Source of the DNA: Blattabacterium cuenoti | GTDB taxonomy: Bacteria; Bacteroidota; Bacteroidia; Flavobacteriales; Blattabacteriaceae | Length of the DNA: 64,000 nucleotides | Reading direction: 5' to 3' | Assembly: GCF_014251795.1 (NCBI RefSeq) | Contig: NZ_CP059201.1 | Span: 496,001-560,000 of the forward strand | In this document: positions 55,169-63,935 of the stretch, piece by piece | How positions within the stretch are numbered: the stretch's first letter is position 1 | How the letters are laid out: each line of letters starts with the position of its first letter | Position numbers and translations under genes: made by a program | Notes under the pieces: generated by a model | Told to the model about the DNA's origin: nothing | The model's input: only the letters and a program-made list of their open reading frames with translations | Database searches by the model: none

Positions 55169-56460
55169 TTTACAATTTCTTTTTTTAAAATCACTTCTTC
55201 TATTTTATTTTTAGATACTTTTTTAATTTCAATATAAAAATTGTTGTTGATCACAATTTTATCTCCATTTATTGGAATATTTTCTGTATAGTTAACAATT
55301 AAACCTCCTAAAGTTTCATATTTATCAGATTTCGGTAGATCTAAATTATATTTAGCATTAATAAAATCGATTTCTAATCGTGCGGAAAATAAAAATTCAT
55401 GATCATTTAATTTATTATCTAATAATAAATTTTCATCATGTTCATCCTTTATATCTCCAATAAATTCTTCCAAAATATCTTCTATAGTTATCATTCCTGC
55501 TGTTCCTCCATATTCATCCAAAACTATAGCAATACTTCTTTTTTTTTTAATTAAAAGATCCATTATTTCTCTAATAGGAGTAGTTACATAAACTAGTTCT
55601 ACTGATCTAATTACAGATTCGAGATTTTTTGGTTTCTTTAGTAATTCTAAATAATGAATATAACCTATAATATTATCTATATTATTTTTATAAATTACGA
55701 TTTTAGATAATCCACTTTCAGTAAAAATATTTCGAACACTATCTATAGATGATATATTAGATGAAACTATTTCTTTTCTAGGAATCATACATTCTCGTGC
55801 TTTTTTTTCAGAGAAATCTAAAGCTTTATGAAAAATTTCAATTTCAGATTCGACAATCTCTTTTTCTTTTATATTTTTTTCTATATTTTCTGATATAAAA
55901 TAAATTAAATCTTCTTTGTCAAAAATTTTTTTTTGATCATTTTCTTTTTCTCCTAAAATTTTTAAAAAGACATTAGAAATCCAAATAATAGAATTTGTAA
56001 TAGGAGAAAATATCTTATATACAACATATACAGGAACAATGAATAAACTTAACAATTCATTTGAATATATACTAAATATTATTTTAGGAATAAATTCTCC
56101 AATAATTAAAATAACAGTAGCAGAAAAAACTGTTTCTAAAAAAATTATCCATAAAGAGTTATTGAAAAATTCTTTCGGAAAAAAGAGAAAAAATAATTTC
56201 CCCATATAAATACCATATATAACTAAAGATATAGTATTACCAATTAACATTGTTGTGATAAATTTTTTAGAATTACTAATACTTTTTGAAAGAAGTTCAG
56301 AATGAAAAGATCCTTTTTTCTTTTCTTTTTCCAATTCTATTTTAAATAAACTAGAAGAAATAAAAGCCATTTCCATTCCAGAAAAGAAAGCAGATACGAA
56401 TATAGTGATGAAAACTATACTAAAATGAAAAATTATATTATTTAACAGGCAAAGTTCCAC
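55165..56460 (-). CDS. CNNM/CBS (HlyC/CorC-type) membrane protein
   Basis: A 431-residue protein with four N-terminal hydrophobic helices in a CNNM (DUF21) domain (about 5-190), a CBS pair (about 215-335: KARECMIPRKEIV; IAIVLDEYGGTAGMITIEDILEE, quoted in part) and a C-terminal CorC_HlyC domain (about 345-425). Such proteins are linked to Mg2+ or Co2+ efflux. The old name hemolysin is misleading. The start is GTG at 56460, which gives a 23-nt overlap with lptC. The lptC-CNNM-ppiD order is typical of Flavobacteriia. Confidence 0.86.
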   Translation of the reverse strand: MELCLLNNIIFHFSIVFITIFVSAFFSGMEMAFISSSLFKIELEKEKKKGSFHSELLSKSISNSKKFITTMLIGNTISLVIYGIYMGKLFFLFFPKEFFNNSLWIIFLETVFSATVILIIGEFIPKIIFSIYSNELLSLFIVPVYVVYKIFSPITNSIIWISNVFLKILGEKENDQKKIFDKEDLIYFISENIEKNIKEKEIVESEIEIFHKALDFSEKKARECMIPRKEIVSSNISSIDSVRNIFTESGLSKIVIYKNNIDNIIGYIHYLELLKKPKNLESVIRSVELVYVTTPIREIMDLLIKKKRSIAIVLDEYGGTAGMITIEDILEEFIGDIKDEHDENLLLDNKLNDHEFLFSARLEIDFINAKYNLDLPKSDKYETLGGLIVNYTENIPINGDKIVINNNFYIEIKKVSKNKIEEVILKKEIVK

Positions 56461-56980
56461 TAATATTTTTTAATCTAATTTTTTTTAAATCTTCAGAAGC
56501 TTCAATCCCATTTTTTGCATGCAACACAATTCCATATGAATTAGATATAATTGTATATTTTTTATTAAATATTTTTTTATTTTTTCTATCCCAAAAAATT
56601 TCATCAGTTCTTAAAAAATATCCATCAGGACTCATTATTTTTATATTCCCTTTAATATGATAGAATATCTTTTCAACTGATTTAACCCAATTTGCACTAA
56701 TATAAGTATATTTATTTTTATCATAAATAAATAAATTTAAACCATTCGGAAATAAAGTGTAAAAAGGGTATTCGTAAATTACGGGAGTATAAATTATAAA
56801 TTTTAATATTCCTTGTTCTTTATAAAAAATGTTTGTTTTAATAAAGATACTTTTATATGCTTTTTTTTCATTTTTTACATTATTTTTTTTTAAATATTCT
56901 TTGTCTACTTGAACACAAGAAAAAAGAAAAAAAAATAATAAAAAAATATAATAACGAAATTGATTCTTAGTTATCCTAAT
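56438..56980 (-). CDS. lptC: LPS export protein LptC-like lipoprotein, non-canonical start
   Basis: The minus-strand frame is open from 57010 to the stop at 56438, but its first ATG is at 56635, which would leave only 65 residues. Read from ATT at 56980 it gives 180 residues with a hydrophobic signal and lipobox (LFSC, Cys near residue 20), then an LptC/OstA-like beta-rich region (GILKFIIYTPVIYEYPFYTL area, MSPDGYFLRTDEIFWDRKNKKI). That length and layout fit LptC, which couples the inner-membrane LPS extractor to the LptA bridge. No ATG, GTG or TTG lies in frame near the N-terminus; ATT, ATA or a lost start are the options. Neighbour order supports lptC. Confidence 0.72.
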   Translation of the reverse strand: MRITKNQFRYYIFLLFFFLFSCVQVDKEYLKKNNVKNEKKAYKSIFIKTNIFYKEQGILKFIIYTPVIYEYPFYTLFPNGLNLFIYDKNKYTYISANWVKSVEKIFYHIKGNIKIMSPDGYFLRTDEIFWDRKNKKIFNKKYTIISNSYGIVLHAKNGIEASEDLKKIRLKNISGTLPVK

Positions 56981-57004
56981 TATTTTATTTACTTTTGTTC
57001 TTAA

Positions 57005-57077
57005 GGTATCTTAGCTCAGTTGGTAGAGCAAAGGACTGAAAATCCTTGTGTCCCCGGTTCGATTCCGGGAGATACCA
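57005..57077 (+). tRNA. tRNA-Phe (anticodon GAA)
   Basis: Acceptor arms GGTATCT/AGATACC pair over 7 bp. Stem AAGGA/TCCTT encloses loop CTGAAAA, giving anticodon GAA. The T arm is CCGGTTCGATTCCGG. The discriminator is A and CCA is not encoded. It is the only plus-strand gene between the lptC and ompH minus-strand groups, and starts 24 nt from the presumed lptC start. Confidence 0.97.
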
Positions 57078-57080
57078 CAT

Positions 57081-57584
57081 TTATTTTACTCCTAATTCTT
57101 TTTTTACTTCTTCAGTTATATCTTCTCCTTTATTAACTAATACTCCTTTTCCAGGACTACAATCATCTACTCTCATAATATTTTTATCTTTATTTATTAC
57201 TTTATGTATAGCATTCTCAATTTTTTTATATATAGGATTCAATAATTTATTTTGATTTTTAGTTAAATCATCTGCCGCCATTTTTTGATAAGCGTGAGCT
57301 CTTGCTTGTAAAATTTCTAGTTCTTTTTTAAGAATTGGGTTTTTATTTTTTTTAAATTTTTCTGCTTTTTTGTGAAATTCCTTTGCTAACTTATCTAATA
57401 TATTTTCATGAATTTTACTAATTCTATCCAATTCTTTTTGAGCAGTAGAAAATTCAGGAATTTTTTCTATCAATGCCATACTATTTAGACAAACTATTTT
57501 TTTATGACATTCTTGATTCTTAGAATATGAATATTCAAATAAGAATAAAAATAATAAAAAATAAAGAATTGTATTTTTTTTCAT
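57081..57584 (-). CDS. OmpH/Skp-family periplasmic chaperone
   Basis: A 167-residue secreted protein with a signal peptide (about 1-21, cleavage near SYSKNQ) and a long helical, Lys/Glu-rich coiled coil (about 45-130) like the tentacles of Skp. YQKMAADDLTKNQNKLLNPIY near the middle matches the family and VLVNKGEDITEEVKKELG closes it. It holds unfolded outer-membrane proteins for BamA, whose gene is 31 nt upstream. Free-living relatives often carry two ompH copies here; only one remains. Confidence 0.88.
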   Translation of the reverse strand: MKKNTILYFLLFLFLFEYSYSKNQECHKKIVCLNSMALIEKIPEFSTAQKELDRISKIHENILDKLAKEFHKKAEKFKKNKNPILKKELEILQARAHAYQKMAADDLTKNQNKLLNPIYKKIENAIHKVINKDKNIMRVDDCSPGKGVLVNKGEDITEEVKKELGVK

Positions 57585-57615
57585 ATGATTTTTGATATTT
57601 TTATTTCGTATTATG

Positions 57616-60126
57616 TTACAAATCCTTTCCTATTATCAAGTGTGTTTTCCATTTTGATTTATTGAAACCATGAAATATATCATTGTCTATAGGATATCCG
57701 AAATCTATCCCTAAAAAACCGATTGGACCCCAAAAAAAACGAATACCAAATCCAAAAGATTTATGCATAACAAATGGATTAAATTTTTTGTAAGAATCAC
57801 CAATATTACCTCCTTCTATAAAACAATTCGACCAAATTTTTAAATTGGGTAAATTTTTAATTAAATAACGCATTTCAAAAATAATTTTATTATAAATTAT
57901 TCCTCCATTATTTAATATTTGATTTTTAAAAGAATATCCTCTCAATGGAATATGATCTTTTTCATATGATTTTGATCCTAATAAACTATTGTGAACTCCT
58001 CCCATATAAAACTTTTGAAATGAAAATAATTCTTTTGAATGATCATATTGTCCTAAATAACCCAATTCTCCTCCTATTTTCAATATCATATTATTTATTA
58101 TTTCATGATACCAATATAAAACTGTTTTCAGTTTAAAATATTCCATCCATTCTTGATCTTTATAACTTTTAAAAAATACTGAATATGGAAGAGTAAATAC
58201 GCCATTAAACTGAATTTTAGATCCTTTAAAAGGAAAAATTATATCTGGTTCTGTTGAAATTCTTTGTAAGGAAATTAAATAGCTAAGATTATTAAATTTA
58301 CGTTCTTGATATGAGTCTGAGGAAATTTCTTTCTTGTAAAGGAATTTTTCGTAATCTATAGACGTCAAAATTTTTGAATAAGGATCCAAAAAAAACAAAG
58401 ATTTATTTAAATCAATAGAAATAATTTTTTTTTCTAAAAATTGTTTTTTGTCATGTAACGTTTGAGAATTTTTATATTTTTCAGATAAAAAATCTAAATC
58501 ATCTTCGTTTTTTACTTTTTTTATGGAGTATTGACTTTTCAAAGTCAAAGAAGTAGGATTTTCTTTTTCTATCCAAGGTTCCGTAAAAGAAAATCCATAA
58601 GATGTAAAGTCTTTTCCTAACTGACTATAAATAACTAATTTTTGTCCATCACCTTGAGGAATGGGATTCCATAATTTCCAATTGAAAATATTTATAAAAG
58701 AAAAATTTTTGATATTTAATTTAAAATTTCCAATAATTTTTCTAAAATTTTTTCCCCCAAAACCTCCATAAAATTGCAATTCATTAGTATTTTTTTCCAC
58801 AACATGCCACTCGATATCTATTGATCCATTTTTTTCGTTTGGTTTAATTTTATGATAAACTTTTTCAAATAGATTTAAATTTTCTAAATGTAGTAAACTC
58901 TGTTGAATTTTTGCAATAGAAAAAAGATCCCCCGGATAAGTTTCCAATTCTCTTCTAATAACGTGATCTTTAGTTATTGAGTTTCCTAATATAATAACTT
59001 TATTTATATATACAGGTTCATTTTCTCTTATTTGAATTTCTATATCTATTTGATTATTCAAAATTTTTTTTTCTATAAAAGAAACGTTAACAAATAAATA
59101 ACCTAAGTTTAAATAAGTATATAAAATACTGTTAGGATATGAAATATTTGAAATATTTCTATTAATCCCAATTTTGTTATAGACATCTCCTTTCTTATAA
59201 AAAAAAATTTGATTTAAAAAATTTTTTTTTAAGCTTTTATTTCCTAAAATATTTACATTTCCTAAATAATATTTTTTTCCTTCTATAATTTTGATTTTTA
59301 TTCCATAATTACCAGATTTTTTTTTCCATACAGAATCTAAAAGTACTTGAATATCTATAAATCCTATAGATTGATATTTTTTCTTGATATTTTTTAAATC
59401 TTCTTTTATGTTATCTTGAACAAAAAGAGGTTTTTGAATCTTAGAAATTATAGGATAAAGATGCCTTTTAGTTTGATTCATTAAATCCAGTAATTCTTTA
59501 TCTTGAATAGCTTGATTTCCATTAAATAATATTTCTTCTATTTCAATTTTTTTCCCTTTATTGACATATAAACATAATATATTTTTCTTATGACTCTTAT
59601 TGATTTCACTTTTTATATGAATTTCATGATATCCTTTTTTTGTATAATATTCTTGTATATCATTTTTAATATTTTGAATTAAGTCACCAGAAATTTTATC
59701 TCCGATTTTTATTTTTTTTATGTTAGGGAACTGATTTTTTTGAATTCCATTTACTTTTATTTCATGAATTTCCTCTAAATCTTCCAAATTAAAAAATAAA
59801 TCAATTTCATTGTTATATATATTTTTTTTATAAATAGATATATTTTTAAAAAGATTACTTTTCCACAATTTTTTTATAATACTATCCGTTTTAATTCCAT
59901 CAGAATCAATTGATTCTCCAGGATAAATTCCTGATAATTCAGAAATAAAATGACTATTATATTTAGTTTTTCCTATGATATGTATTTCTCTTACAATGAA
60001 AGAAAATTTTTTATTTAGAATTTCATTATTCATCTTAACATCAAAAGAGAATAAATATCCTTGTTGGATTTGTATGATTGTTACAACTAATAAAAAAACG
60101 ATACCTGTTAAAATATTTTTTTTCAT
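57616..60126 (-). CDS. bamA: outer membrane protein assembly factor BamA
   Basis: An 836-residue Omp85 protein. A signal peptide (about 1-28) precedes about five POTRA domains (about 45-450) and a 16-stranded barrel (about 470-836). POTRA hallmarks include KIIEGKKYYLGNVNILGN and VYINKVIILGNSITKDHVI. The barrel has GGFGGKNFRKIIGN, LRGYSF (the L6 loop motif, in IPLRGYSF) and GIRFFWGPIGFLGIDFGYP near the C-terminus. The length is within range. It inserts beta-barrel proteins, showing that an outer membrane with porin-type proteins is maintained. Confidence 0.95.
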   Translation of the reverse strand: MKKNILTGIVFLLVVTIIQIQQGYLFSFDVKMNNEILNKKFSFIVREIHIIGKTKYNSHFISELSGIYPGESIDSDGIKTDSIIKKLWKSNLFKNISIYKKNIYNNEIDLFFNLEDLEEIHEIKVNGIQKNQFPNIKKIKIGDKISGDLIQNIKNDIQEYYTKKGYHEIHIKSEINKSHKKNILCLYVNKGKKIEIEEILFNGNQAIQDKELLDLMNQTKRHLYPIISKIQKPLFVQDNIKEDLKNIKKKYQSIGFIDIQVLLDSVWKKKSGNYGIKIKIIEGKKYYLGNVNILGNKSLKKNFLNQIFFYKKGDVYNKIGINRNISNISYPNSILYTYLNLGYLFVNVSFIEKKILNNQIDIEIQIRENEPVYINKVIILGNSITKDHVIRRELETYPGDLFSIAKIQQSLLHLENLNLFEKVYHKIKPNEKNGSIDIEWHVVEKNTNELQFYGGFGGKNFRKIIGNFKLNIKNFSFINIFNWKLWNPIPQGDGQKLVIYSQLGKDFTSYGFSFTEPWIEKENPTSLTLKSQYSIKKVKNEDDLDFLSEKYKNSQTLHDKKQFLEKKIISIDLNKSLFFLDPYSKILTSIDYEKFLYKKEISSDSYQERKFNNLSYLISLQRISTEPDIIFPFKGSKIQFNGVFTLPYSVFFKSYKDQEWMEYFKLKTVLYWYHEIINNMILKIGGELGYLGQYDHSKELFSFQKFYMGGVHNSLLGSKSYEKDHIPLRGYSFKNQILNNGGIIYNKIIFEMRYLIKNLPNLKIWSNCFIEGGNIGDSYKKFNPFVMHKSFGFGIRFFWGPIGFLGIDFGYPIDNDIFHGFNKSKWKTHLIIGKDL

Positions 60127-60141
60127 AAAAATGCAAAAGAA

Positions 60142-60873
60142 TTATTCCACGTTTCCAAAACGACGTTTTCTTTTCTGATAATTTATAATAGCTTCAAAAA
60201 AATCTTCTTTTCTAAAATCAGGCCACAAAATATTCGTAAAATATAACTCTGCATAAGCTGATTGAAAAAGTAAAAAATTACTGATACGTTGTTCTCCACT
60301 TGTTCTAATAATTAGGTCTACATCTGGTAATTTTTCAGTGTATAAATGACTTCTAAAAACAGAGTAGTCAATGTCTTTTATTGACAAAAAACCATCGCAT
60401 ACTTTTTTTGCGATTTTTTTTGTTGCTCTTAAAATTTCTTCTCTAGCACTATAACTCAATGCTAAAACCAAAGTACAAGATGTATTGTTTTTTGTTTTTT
60501 TCATGAAAAAAGACAACTCTCTCTGAATCATTTCAGAAAATCTTTCTATTTCTCCTATAGTAATAATTTTGACATTTTTTTCATGAATTTCTTCCAAATA
60601 AACTTTTAGATTGGTATGAAATAAGTACATCAAATTATCTATTTCTTGTTTAGGTCTTTTCCAATTTTCAGAAGAAAATACATATAGAGTTATATAAGGA
60701 ATCCCCAACTCTTTACATCCATTTATGGTATCTCTTACAGATTGTATTGCTTTTTTATGACCGAATGTTCTCATTTCTCCCCTTTTTTCAGCCCAACGTC
60801 CATTTCCATCCATAATAATAGCTACATGATGAGGAATATTATTATAATCTATTTTTTCTAATAATTTTTTCAT
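60142..60873 (-). CDS. uppS: isoprenyl transferase (undecaprenyl diphosphate synthase)
   Basis: A 243-residue cis-prenyltransferase making the C55 carrier for peptidoglycan and LPS. IIMDGNGRWAEKRG has the catalytic Asp22. TLYVFSSENWKRP near residues 62-74, RTSGEQRISNFLLFQSAYAE and LWPDFRKEDFFEAI are diagnostic. Length is standard. It needs farnesyl diphosphate, so the state of the mevalonate-kinase-like gene nearby matters. It lies 15 nt upstream of bamA and 37 nt downstream of nadK on the minus strand. Confidence 0.97.
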   Translation of the reverse strand: MKKLLEKIDYNNIPHHVAIIMDGNGRWAEKRGEMRTFGHKKAIQSVRDTINGCKELGIPYITLYVFSSENWKRPKQEIDNLMYLFHTNLKVYLEEIHEKNVKIITIGEIERFSEMIQRELSFFMKKTKNNTSCTLVLALSYSAREEILRATKKIAKKVCDGFLSIKDIDYSVFRSHLYTEKLPDVDLIIRTSGEQRISNFLLFQSAYAELYFTNILWPDFRKEDFFEAIINYQKRKRRFGNVE

Positions 60874-60910
60874 AAAAAAATTATAAACACATATTTTACA
60901 AATATAATAT

Positions 60911-61795
60911 TTAATTTCGTTGATCCATTCCCCATAAGAGTTTTTCTCTCAATGTTTTATAATATGTATTTTTTTCTTCTTGAATTAAATATATGTAAAA
61001 AGGAGCCTTCTGAATGTATAATTTATCATCCTGATTCAAATAAGTTAATCTTGTATCCATAGATAAAGAATAAGATTTTACACGACTATGTATTTTTAAC
61101 AAAATTTTTTGATGATCTGATATAATTAATGGACGTGAAAATAAATTATGTGGAGATATAGGTGTTAGAACAAAATTCTTATTCTCAGGACTGATAATAG
61201 GACCTCCACAACTAAGAGAATATCCGGTAGAACCAGTAGGCGTAGAAACAATTAATCCATCAGCCCAATAAGAAGTCAAAAATTCATTATCTATATAAGC
61301 ATCTATAGTAATCATGGAAACCGTTTCTTTTCTCAGAATAACGATTTCATTTAATGCAAAATTATAAAATTTATGATGATCTGTAACAGAAGTTTTTAAT
61401 GATAACAAACTTCTAGGCATTATATGAAGTTTTTTATTGAAAATTTGATCAATTTTTTCAATAAAAACATCTTTATTAAAAGAAGCTAAAAAACCTAAAT
61501 TACCCGTATTAACTCCCACTATAGGAATTCCGGAATCTCTGATTAATGTTATAGCGGATAAAATAGTTCCATCTCCTCCGAAAGTAAACATTAAACTAAA
61601 ATCTTTAGTTAATTCTTTATGATGAGAAAATACAGGAAAATCTAAATTTTTGAATTCTTTAAAAGAAGATAAAATATTCAAAAATGATTTTTCAATATAA
61701 ATTTCTATCGAGTGACTCGATACATAGCCTATGAACTGATTCAAATATGGTATATTTTTTTCACAAAATTTTTGTCCATATACGGCTACTTTCAT
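60911..61795 (-). CDS. nadK: NAD kinase
   Basis: A 294-residue NAD/polyphosphate kinase making NADP. GGDGT at residues 73-77 is the catalytic loop. GVNTGNLGFLAS near 98-109, LNEIVILRKETVSM and TPTGSTGYSLSCGGPII near 185-201 are conserved. It heads the nadK-uppS-bamA-ompH run on minus, an order common in Flavobacteriia minus one or two genes. It is divergent from the broken GHMP kinase gene across 70 nt. Confidence 0.96.
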   Translation of the reverse strand: MKVAVYGQKFCEKNIPYLNQFIGYVSSHSIEIYIEKSFLNILSSFKEFKNLDFPVFSHHKELTKDFSLMFTFGGDGTILSAITLIRDSGIPIVGVNTGNLGFLASFNKDVFIEKIDQIFNKKLHIMPRSLLSLKTSVTDHHKFYNFALNEIVILRKETVSMITIDAYIDNEFLTSYWADGLIVSTPTGSTGYSLSCGGPIISPENKNFVLTPISPHNLFSRPLIISDHQKILLKIHSRVKSYSLSMDTRLTYLNQDDKLYIQKAPFYIYLIQEEKNTYYKTLREKLLWGMDQRN

Positions 61796-61865
61796 AATAA
61801 ATTATAAAAATTACGAAATTATGTATTATATTTTAAATTAAAATAAATCAATAACTTAAACACTG

Positions 61866-62779
61866 ATGAAAAAATCTTTGTTCCCTGCAAAAATATTGCT
61901 GTTTGGAGAATACGGAATTTTGAAAAACTCTAGTGGACTTTCTATTCCTCTTAACATTTATAAAGGAACCTTAAAAATTGATTCTAAATTTAATAAAAAC
62001 ATTTTACATTCTAATTATGAGATTAAAAAATTTCATAATTTTTTAGAAAAAAAAAATGCATTTTAAAAAAATTAAATTTAGATAAATTACATGAAGATGT
62101 GCAAAAAGGAATATATTTTCATTCAAATATCCCTCAAGGATATGGAATCGGAAGCTCTGGTGCACTAGTTGCTGCTATTTATCATAAGTACGCAAAAAAT
62201 AAATTAAAAGATCATCTACAAAAAAATATGATCACATTAAAAAAAACATTCAGTCATATGGAATCTTTTTTTCATGGAAAAAGTTCTGGTATAGATCCTT
62301 TAATTTGTTATTTCAATAAACCTTTACTCATTCGATCAAAAACAGATATTTCTATAATAAAGATTTCAAAAAATAATACAGGAAAAGGAGCTATTTTTTT
62401 ATTAAACTCCGGAATTCCTAGTAAAACTAATTTTATGATAAAATTATTTTTAAAAAAATTAAAACATGATAGTTTTAAAATTATTTTTTCAAAATTTATG
62501 AGATATAATGAAAAATGTATTGAAGCATTTTTAAAAAAAAATTTTAATATTTTATTAAAAAATGTTAAACTATTATCTATTTTGGTTCTAAATCATTTTC
62601 GTTCTATGATTTTAAAAGATTTTTTTGAAATATGGAAGAATGGAATATCCAATAATATTTATTATTTAAAATTATGTGGTTCTGGAGGAGGAGGTTTTAT
62701 TTTAGGTTTTACACATAATTATGATTTATCAAAAAAAGAATTAAATAAATATACGATGAAAGTACTTTTTCGTTTTTAA
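61866..62779 (+). pseudogene. mevalonate-kinase-like GHMP kinase, split by -1 frameshift at A10
   Basis: The first 66 residues (ATG 61866 to TAA 62064-62066) hold PAKILLFGEYG. The second part, readable to TAA at 62777-62779, holds the GHMP ATP loop IPQGYGIGSSGALVAAI, ESFFHGKSSGIDPL and the C-terminal LCGSGGGGFILG. Both parts align in order with Flavobacteriia mevalonate kinase as I recall it. The frame changes by -1 at the A10 tract 62047-62056; one more A would join the parts as EKKK then CILKKLNLDK. No other damage is seen. Options: a dead gene, a sequencing miscount, or a gene rescued by slippage at the A tract. It would act in isoprenoid precursor synthesis upstream of uppS. Confidence 0.78.
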
Positions 62780-62780
62780 T

Positions 62781-63491
62781 ATGCATCATAAAATTAGATT
62801 AAATCATTACTTATCCAATGCAGGTATTTCTTCTAGAAGAAAAGCAGATCAACTTATTCAGTCAGGGGCAATAGAAGTAAATGGAAAACCTGTTTGCAAA
62901 CTGGGAACAGTTATTCATTTAAATGATGTTGTTAAATTTCATGGATCAAAAGTTAAGTTGAAAAATAAAATTTATATATTGCTCAATAAACCTAAAGGTT
63001 TTATTAGCTCTACACGAGATCAATTTAATAGAAAAACAGTAATGAATTTAATTCCTTCCTTTTCTAAATATAGAATCTTCCCTGTAGGAAGATTGGATTA
63101 TTCTACTACAGGTATTATGCTTCTCACAAATGATGGTTATATAGCAGAAAAACTGACTCATCCTAAATATCATGTGAAAAAAATATATCATGTATCATTA
63201 AATAAGAAAATTAAAAATGAAGATTTACATAAAATCAGAACAGAAAAAATTCATTTAAAAGAAGGAAAGGTAAAAGTCATGTTTGTTAATAAAAAAAATT
63301 CTGAAAATCAAGTAGAAATAGGATTATTTATCGGATGGAATAGAGTCATCAAACGAATGTTTAAGAAATTAAATTATCAAGTTATTCGATTAGATCGAGT
63401 TAATTTTGCTGGACTTTCAAAAAAAAATCTTCCAATAGGAAATTGGTGTTTCTTAAATAAAAGAGAAATAGAAAATATTACTAAATATTAA
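62781..63491 (+). CDS. rluB: RsuA/RluB-family pseudouridine synthase
   Basis: A 236-residue enzyme with an N-terminal S4 domain (about 4-60: [21 protein letters not shown] area) and a catalytic domain. Key motifs: [12 protein letters not shown] near 67-78, [17 protein letters not shown] near 98-114 with the catalytic Asp101, and [13 protein letters not shown] near 184-196. It modifies helix 90 region of 23S rRNA in RluB members or 16S rRNA in RsuA; the RluB choice is by similarity only. It starts 1 nt after the GHMP kinase stop and ends 13 nt before aroQ. Confidence 0.9.
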   Translation: MHHKIRLNHYLSNAGISSRRKADQLIQSGAIEVNGKPVCKLGTVIHLNDVVKFHGSKVKLKNKIYILLNKPKGFISSTRDQFNRKTVMNLIPSFSKYRIFPVGRLDYSTTGIMLLTNDGYIAEKLTHPKYHVKKIYHVSLNKKIKNEDLHKIRTEKIHLKEGKVKVMFVNKKNSENQVEIGLFIGWNRVIKRMFKKLNYQVIRLDRVNFAGLSKKNLPIGNWCFLNKREIENITKY

Positions 63492-63504
63492 TTTTAAATT
63501 TTAC

Positions 63505-63935
63505 ATGAAAAAAATAATCATTATTAATGGACCTAATTTAAATCTTTTAGGAATAAGAGAACCTGAATTATATGGAAATGAAAAATTCTCAGAATATCTT
63601 AAAAAATTAAAAAAAAAAAATTATTTTCTAACATAAAAATTCTATATTACCAAAATAATAGTGAAGGTAAAATCATAGATATCCTACAAGATGTCGGATT
63701 TAATTCTGATGGAATTATATTAAACGCAGGAGCTTATACTCATACTTCTGTAGGAATTGCTGATGCAATTAAATCTATAAATTCACCCGTTGTAGAAGTT
63801 CATATATCGAATATTTATTCTAGAGAATCTTTTAGAAAAAAATCATTTATTTCTCCTGTTTGTAAAGGAACTATTTTTGGATTCGGATTAAAATCTTATG
63901 AATTAGGAATAATAAGTTTTTGTTTACTTGACTGA
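63505..63935 (+). pseudogene. aroQ: type II 3-dehydroquinate dehydratase, split by -1 frameshift at A12
   Basis: The first 43 codons from ATG 63505 give [20 protein letters not shown], whose catalytic Tyr is present, and then stop at 63634-63636. From 63621 another frame continues [55 protein letters not shown] and GFGLKSYELGI to TGA at 63933-63935. All parts of AroQ (about 145 residues) are therefore there, split at the A12 tract 63609-63620; one extra A restores the frame. The enzyme dehydrates 3-dehydroquinate one step before AroE, whose gene opens the window. Slippage rescue, recent loss and sequencing error are all open. Confidence 0.8.

Noticed and set aside
56438-56635. Separate 65-residue gene upstream of the CNNM/CBS gene
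   Set aside because: The frame continues upstream without a stop to a lipoprotein signal; this is only the C-terminal third of lptC.
62099-62779. Independent 226-residue GHMP protein starting at GTG 62099
   Set aside because: It lacks the N-terminal GHMP strand, which lies just upstream in another frame; the split at the A10 tract explains it better.
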